From the NCBI GenBank assembly GCA_017555465.1, contig JAFZGH010000311.1, positions 1 through 17,633 of the forward strand: a stretch of 17,633 nt of DNA. Direction: 5' to 3'. The position numbers and the translations under genes are program-made. A model generated the notes under the pieces. It saw only the letters and a list, made by a program, of their open reading frames with translations. It made no database searches and was not told the origin of the DNA. Positions 13,966 to 17,633 of the stretch are shown here, one piece after another. The DNA comes from Akkermansia sp. GTDB taxonomy: Bacteria; Verrucomicrobiota; Verrucomicrobiia; Verrucomicrobiales; Akkermansiaceae. Every line of letters begins with the position of its first letter. The first letter of the stretch is position 1.

Positions 13966-14471
13966 AAATTTTCCGCAACCTTACAGCTGCAGTAGCCGCT
14001 TTAACGCTGGTATCCTGTGGATATCATCTGGGTGGTATGAAAACTTCTGCTTTGCAGAACATGAATACATTCTGTGTTGAGATGTTTGATAATCAAACAC
14101 TGCATCCCAACGCTGGAATGCTGGTGACATCTGCCGTGACCAATACGTTACAGAGCGATGGTACATACAGAATGAGTCCTCGAAATGAGGCAGATTTTGT
14201 GCTGAAAGGCTGCGTTTCTAAAATTGACCGTGACTCCTGGATTACTGATACGGAAGATTCCTATGTCAGTACGCAGATTGGTGTGCGTGTGCAGGTTCAT
14301 TACCAGGTCGTGGATATGAAAAGCGGTCGCGTGCTCATCTCTGCAGAGGAGGAGGAATCCGGCAATTACTTTAATGATGTCGGCAGTGCCGAATCTTCAT
14401 TCGAAGCCGCTGTTTCGTATGCTGCCCGCCGCATAGCAGATGATATCACTACTACGCTTGTGACTCAATGA
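13962..14471 (+). CDS. lptE: LPS-assembly lipoprotein LptE
   Basis: LptE plugs the LptD barrel and helps deliver lipopolysaccharide to the cell surface. The 169-residue product has a lipoprotein signal with lipobox LVSC (Cys19), directly followed by GYHLGG, the hallmark start of mature LptE. The alternating strand pattern, the segment TLHPNAGMLVTSAVTNTL and the late AARRIADDITTTLVTQ helix also fit (residues 45-62 and 154-169). Its length is normal. It overlaps bamD by 4 bases (ATGA) and rsmI by 4 bases, so the three are translated as a coupled set. Its presence implies that the organism makes LPS and has LptD elsewhere. Confidence 0.88.
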   Translation: MKIFRNLTAAVAALTLVSCGYHLGGMKTSALQNMNTFCVEMFDNQTLHPNAGMLVTSAVTNTLQSDGTYRMSPRNEADFVLKGCVSKIDRDSWITDTEDSYVSTQIGVRVQVHYQVVDMKSGRVLISAEEEESGNYFNDVGSAESSFEAAVSYAARRIADDITTTLVTQ

Positions 14472-15157
14472 TTGAGTACCCTGTGAGCTTTGTGGGATTG
14501 CCGATAGGTAACCGCGAGGATATTACGCGCCGCGCATTATCGGTTCTCGAAGCCGTTGATTGTGTGTGCTGTGAGGACACCCGCAACACGGGTATGCTGC
14601 TTTCACATTATGGCATCAAGAAGCCGCTTATCAGCTTACATGAGCATAATGAAACCCAGCGCGCACCGGAGATTGCTGCTCGCGCCCTGGCGGGTGAGAG
14701 TTTCGCTGTTGTGACCGATGCGGGAATGCCCGGAGTAAGTGATCCCGGCTATCGTCTCATTCAGGAACTGAAAGCGAAGGGAGTGGCTTTTACGGTCTTG
14801 CCCGGTCCATCCGCAGTGGTGACGGCTCTGGTAGGCTCTGGGTTGCCGAGCGATGCGTTCTTCTTTGGTGGTTTCCTGCCTGTGAAATCAGGCCGGAAGG
14901 CTGCTGTGTTGCAAACGGCGGTGCAGGCATGCCATACAAGTATTTTTTATGAATCTCCCTTTCGAATCGTGAAAACAATACAGGCGCTGGCAGAAATTGA
15001 TGCGGATGCGCCTGTTTGCGTTGCTCGTGAGTTGACGAAGGTATTTGAAACATACCACCGGGGCAGCGCTAGTTCGCTTCTGGAGGAATTTAAGGCTAAA
15101 CCGCCGAAAGGGGAGATGGTGCTTCTGGTGGGTGGGCAGAATGCTCCCCGCGTGTGA
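14468..15157 (+). CDS. rsmI: 16S rRNA (cytidine-1402 2'-O) methyltransferase RsmI, short form
   Basis: RsmI uses SAM to 2'-O-methylate C1402 in the decoding centre of 16S rRNA. The 229-residue protein shows the tetrapyrrole-methylase fold signatures of RsmI: LPIGNREDIT (11-20), CEDTRNTG (35-42), DAGMPGVSDPG (84-94), LPGPSA (111-116) and a FFFGGFLP strand (131-138). E. coli RsmI has 286 residues; the C-terminal helical domain is absent here. The ATG overlaps the lptE stop by 4 bases. The rRNA enzyme is downstream of two envelope genes, so it probably rides on their promoter. Transcription should stop at the terminator 4 bases after the gene. Confidence 0.95.
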   Translation: MIEYPVSFVGLPIGNREDITRRALSVLEAVDCVCCEDTRNTGMLLSHYGIKKPLISLHEHNETQRAPEIAARALAGESFAVVTDAGMPGVSDPGYRLIQELKAKGVAFTVLPGPSAVVTALVGSGLPSDAFFFGGFLPVKSGRKAAVLQTAVQACHTSIFYESPFRIVKTIQALAEIDADAPVCVARELTKVFETYHRGSASSLLEEFKAKPPKGEMVLLVGGQNAPRV

Positions 15158-15161
15158 TTAC

Positions 15162-15191
15162 AAAAAAACCGCACAGAAGTGCGGTTTTTTT
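15162..15191. terminator. Bidirectional terminator shared by rsmI and carA-purA
   Basis: A perfect 13-bp stem (15162-15174 with 15179-15191) and a 4-base loop have seven A's on the left and seven T's on the right. It can therefore stop transcription in both directions. It lies 4 bases after rsmI and 23 bases past the purA stop. Confidence 0.95.
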
Positions 15192-15214
15192 GTGATTTTT
15201 CTGAGGCTGACCCT

Positions 15215-16489
15215 TTAGTGGGGGACAGGGATTGTCTGCTCGCGGTCGGGGCCTACGCCTACGGAACCCACAGGGCAGCCAACCACTTCGCCGAAGCGCT
15301 TCACGTAGGCCTTGCAGTTTTCGGGCAGTTCCTCCCAGGTGGTGCACTTGGAGATGTCCTGCTTCCAGCCGGGCACGGTTTCGTAAATCGGTTCGCACTT
15401 GTCCCAGTCTTCAATGCGGGCAGGGGGGTACTCCAGAATTTCATCGCCCAGCTTGTAAGCGGTGCAGATCTTGATGGTGTCGCGCTCGTCCAGTCCGTCC
15501 AGATTGGTCATGGCCATTTCATCAAAGCCATTGAACATGGCAGAGAATCGGAGCACTACGCCATCTGTCCACCCGCAACGGCGGGGACGCCCCGTAGTAG
15601 CGCCGAACTCTCGGCCAAGGCCGTGCAGATAGTCGGCAATCTCATCGTCCTCTGTGACGAAGGGGCCTGCGCCCACGCGGGTGGTGTAGGCCTTGCATAC
15701 GCCGATAATCTTGTCGATGCGGGTCGGAGCAACGCCCGAACCGGTGCAGCAGCCGCCTGCGCTTGTGTTGGAGCTGGTCACGAAAGGATATGTGCCGAAG
15801 TCGATATCAAGCATGGCGCCCTGAGCTCCTTCGAACAGAACGGTCTTACCGGCCTTGATGGCATTGTTCACCACGGGAATCGTGTTGGTGATGTGGGGGC
15901 GCAGCACGTCTGCTGCGGCCATGACGGCATCGAGCGTTACCTGCGGGTCTGCTTTGGGCCAGCCAAGACGGGCAAGTTCATCATTGGCTGTCTTGATGCG
16001 GGCTTCCAGCACGCTGCGCAGGCGGTCTGCGTCTGCCAGGTCAATCATGCGGATGCCGATGCGGCGGGCCTTATCTGCGTAGGTCGGGCCGATGCCCTGC
16101 TTGGTGGTGCCAATCTTCTGGTCGCCGAGAGCTTCCTCCTGCGCGGCGTCGATTTCCTTGTGAATGGGAAGTACGACATGTGCGCGGTCAGAAATGAGCA
16201 GCTTTTCAGGGGTGATGGTCACGCCTTTTTCAAGCAGGTAGTTGATTTCCTCCACCAGCGAGGTGGGGTTGATTACTACGCCGTTGCCGATGATGTTGAC
16301 CTTGTTATCCCAGAGGATACCGGAGGGAACAAGGTGCAATACGTATTTCTGACCGTTGGCGATAACGGTGTGGCCGGCATTGCTGCCGCCCTGGCTACGC
16401 ACCACCAAATCGGCGGTCTCAGTGAGGAAGTCGATGACTTTCCCCTTGCCTTCATCTCCCCACTGGGAGCCAATGACTAGTGTGTTCAT
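15215..16489 (-). CDS. purA: Adenylosuccinate synthase
   Basis: PurA joins IMP and aspartate with GTP to make adenylosuccinate, the first committed step to AMP. The 424-residue product matches the family length (about 430). The nucleotide loop SQWGDEGKGK (8-17), with the catalytic Asp12 and Lys15, and GGSNAGHT ending at His40-Thr41 are intact. TKQGIGPTYADKARR, the GSGVAPTRID region, TGRPRRCGW and the C-terminal GVGPDREQTI are all typical. It lies 12 bases after carA on the same strand, so one mRNA links purine and pyrimidine/arginine synthesis. It ends before the shared terminator. No Shine-Dalgarno precedes the ATG. Confidence 0.97.
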   Translation of the reverse strand: MNTLVIGSQWGDEGKGKVIDFLTETADLVVRSQGGSNAGHTVIANGQKYVLHLVPSGILWDNKVNIIGNGVVINPTSLVEEINYLLEKGVTITPEKLLISDRAHVVLPIHKEIDAAQEEALGDQKIGTTKQGIGPTYADKARRIGIRMIDLADADRLRSVLEARIKTANDELARLGWPKADPQVTLDAVMAAADVLRPHITNTIPVVNNAIKAGKTVLFEGAQGAMLDIDFGTYPFVTSSNTSAGGCCTGSGVAPTRIDKIIGVCKAYTTRVGAGPFVTEDDEIADYLHGLGREFGATTGRPRRCGWTDGVVLRFSAMFNGFDEMAMTNLDGLDERDTIKICTAYKLGDEILEYPPARIEDWDKCEPIYETVPGWKQDISKCTTWEELPENCKAYVKRFGEVVGCPVGSVGVGPDREQTIPVPH

Positions 16490-16501
16490 GTCGGAAAATT
16501 G

Positions 16502-17626
16502 TTATTTTGCAGAGTTAATCATACCCATGAACGTGCCGAATGTGCGGCCGTTCCTGGCTTCCGGTGTGTATTCCATACCAGCAGAGAGTTTTTCGCGGCA
16601 GATGATGCCGGCAACGCTGTCATCGTTCAGGTTGATGTGCGTTACTTCAACCCCGGCGGGCAGGGAGTCAGCCTGTACGGCAAAGCTATGGTTCGGAGCG
16701 GTGATTTCCACCTTGCCTGTGGCCATATCCTTAGCGGGCTGGTTGGCGCCGCGGTGGCCGAACTTCAGACGGGCTGTAGTGCCACCCAGGGCGATGGCCA
16801 GAATCTGATGCCCAAGGCCCAGACCAAATACGGGAAGTTTGCCAAGCAGTTCTTTTACTGTGCTGATAACCTCTGCGCAGGCGGCGGGGTCGCCGGGGCC
16901 GCTGGAGAGGAATACGCCTGCGGGCTGCATGGCGAGAATGTCTGCTGCGGAAGTAGTGGCAGGAATCACAGTGACTTCGCAGCCATCCTGGCGCAGGGCG
17001 CGAAGGGTGCTGTTCTTGATGCCGAGGTCAACGGCAACCACCTTGCATGTGACCGGCGCCAGCGTGCCATAGTTGGTCATGTCGCCAGCGGTTTTGTTCG
17101 GCAGTTTCCACGGGCGGGATTCGCCGCTCCATGTGTAGGATTCCTTGCAGGTAACCTGATTGGCCAGGGCGGCGCCATCGAGCATGGCGGCTTCCTTTGC
17201 GCGGGCTACTGCATCTGCTGCGCACAGCTCGGTTGTGACACAGGCGCGCATGCTGCCGTTCGTGCGGATGTGGCGGGCCAGCTTGCGGGTGTCCACTCCT
17301 TCAATGCCGGGGGTGTTGTGGCGCTTGAGCCAGTCATTCATGGGGGAATCTGCGCGCCAGCTGGAGTGCAGGTTGGAAAGCTCGCCGATGATGATAGCTG
17401 CGGCTTGCGGTGCAGGGCTTTCGCTGTCTTCCTCTACGATACCGTAGTTGCCGATGAGGGAATAGGTCATAGCCAGAATCTGCCCCTTGTAAGTGGGGTC
17501 AGTCATGATTTCCTGGTAGCCCATCACGGCGGTGTTGAAGCAGGCTTCGCCTGTTACTGTGCCAGTGGCACCAATGGAGATGCCTTCGAAAATTGTCCCG
17601 TCTTCTAATGCCAGAATCGCTTTCAT
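16502..17626 (-). CDS. carA: Carbamoyl-phosphate synthase small subunit, glutaminase site degenerate
   Basis: CarA normally hydrolyses glutamine and channels ammonia to CarB for carbamoyl phosphate, the precursor of pyrimidines and arginine. The 374-residue protein has the full CarA layout: N-terminal domain with ACFNTAVMGYQEIMTDP (28-44), GNYGI (59-63), VDLGIKNS (199-206), SSGPGDP (241-247), and a class I glutaminase domain ending at 374. The glutaminase signature is altered: GLGLGHQ (268-274) has Gly270 (codon GGC) where E. coli has Cys269. EYTPEA (352-357) has Thr354 where the catalytic His353 should be, with only the Glu356 kept. NHSF (312-315) replaces NHGF. It is probably an ammonia-dependent or structural subunit. 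It precedes purA by 12 bases; its promoter lies outside the window. Confidence 0.95.
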   Translation of the reverse strand: MKAILALEDGTIFEGISIGATGTVTGEACFNTAVMGYQEIMTDPTYKGQILAMTYSLIGNYGIVEEDSESPAPQAAAIIIGELSNLHSSWRADSPMNDWLKRHNTPGIEGVDTRKLARHIRTNGSMRACVTTELCAADAVARAKEAAMLDGAALANQVTCKESYTWSGESRPWKLPNKTAGDMTNYGTLAPVTCKVVAVDLGIKNSTLRALRQDGCEVTVIPATTSAADILAMQPAGVFLSSGPGDPAACAEVISTVKELLGKLPVFGLGLGHQILAIALGGTTARLKFGHRGANQPAKDMATGKVEITAPNHSFAVQADSLPAGVEVTHINLNDDSVAGIICREKLSAGMEYTPEARNGRTFGTFMGMINSAK

Positions 17627-17633
17627 GTGTTGA

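Noticed and set aside
15179..16480. Long open frame of 433 codons on the plus strand opposite purA
   Set aside because: It is antisense to a clearly conserved purA, shows no recognisable motif, and is open because of the codon bias of purA.
16499..17608. Long open frame of 369 codons on the plus strand opposite carA
   Set aside because: It is the antisense shadow of carA. Its Cys/Gly/Ala-rich composition is what reversed GC-rich codons give, and no family is recognisable.

Overview
The window carries 15 complete genes plus one probable gene fragment at the left edge. It comes from a Gram-negative bacterium: there is BamD-like and LptE-like outer-membrane assembly machinery, lipoprotein signal peptides, an OmpA-type peptidoglycan-binding protein and a probable outer-membrane barrel. 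The moderately high GC, the gene mix, the 34-residue ribosomal protein of the AURKAIP1/COX24 family and a long Bacteroidota-like TrkH/KtrB suggest the PVC group, most likely an Akkermansia-like Verrucomicrobiota. That placement is inference. No mobile element, CRISPR array, tRNA or rRNA was seen, and no gap between genes exceeds about 175 bases.

Layout. 1-87 (minus): probable 5' end of a gene running off the window. 188-2944 (minus): birA, tal, galE, ending in a strong terminator at 145-174. 3118-6320 (plus): a three-gene envelope-type operon with a membrane-anchored alpha/beta-hydrolase-fold protein, an OmpA-domain protein and a HAD phosphatase. 6449-6553 (plus): the tiny ribosomal protein gene with its own promoter, a hairpin leader and a terminator. 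6631-7245 (minus): a lipoprotein. 7356-10495 (plus): a KtrB/KtrA-type potassium uptake pair and a coupled YqaB-like sugar phosphatase. 10492-11298 (minus): a secreted, possibly papain-fold protein. 11429-12373 (plus): a putative outer-membrane barrel. 12380-12880 (minus): a lipocalin. 12997-15157 (plus): bamD-like, lptE and rsmI, overlapping by 4 bases at each junction. 15215-17626 (minus): carA then purA, sharing a bidirectional terminator with rsmI.

Two observations stand out. First, the carbamoyl-phosphate synthase small subunit (CarA) has lost the glutaminase nucleophile (Cys to Gly) and the catalytic His (to Thr), and two other glutamine-site positions also differ. It therefore looks unable to use glutamine, which suggests an ammonia-dependent enzyme. 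Second, eight transcription units have a recognisable sigma-70-like promoter whose -10 box ends only 6-14 bases before the start codon. This predicts leaderless or nearly leaderless mRNAs, including two GTG starts. Shine-Dalgarno-like sequences appear only at coupled internal genes and at the left-edge fragment.
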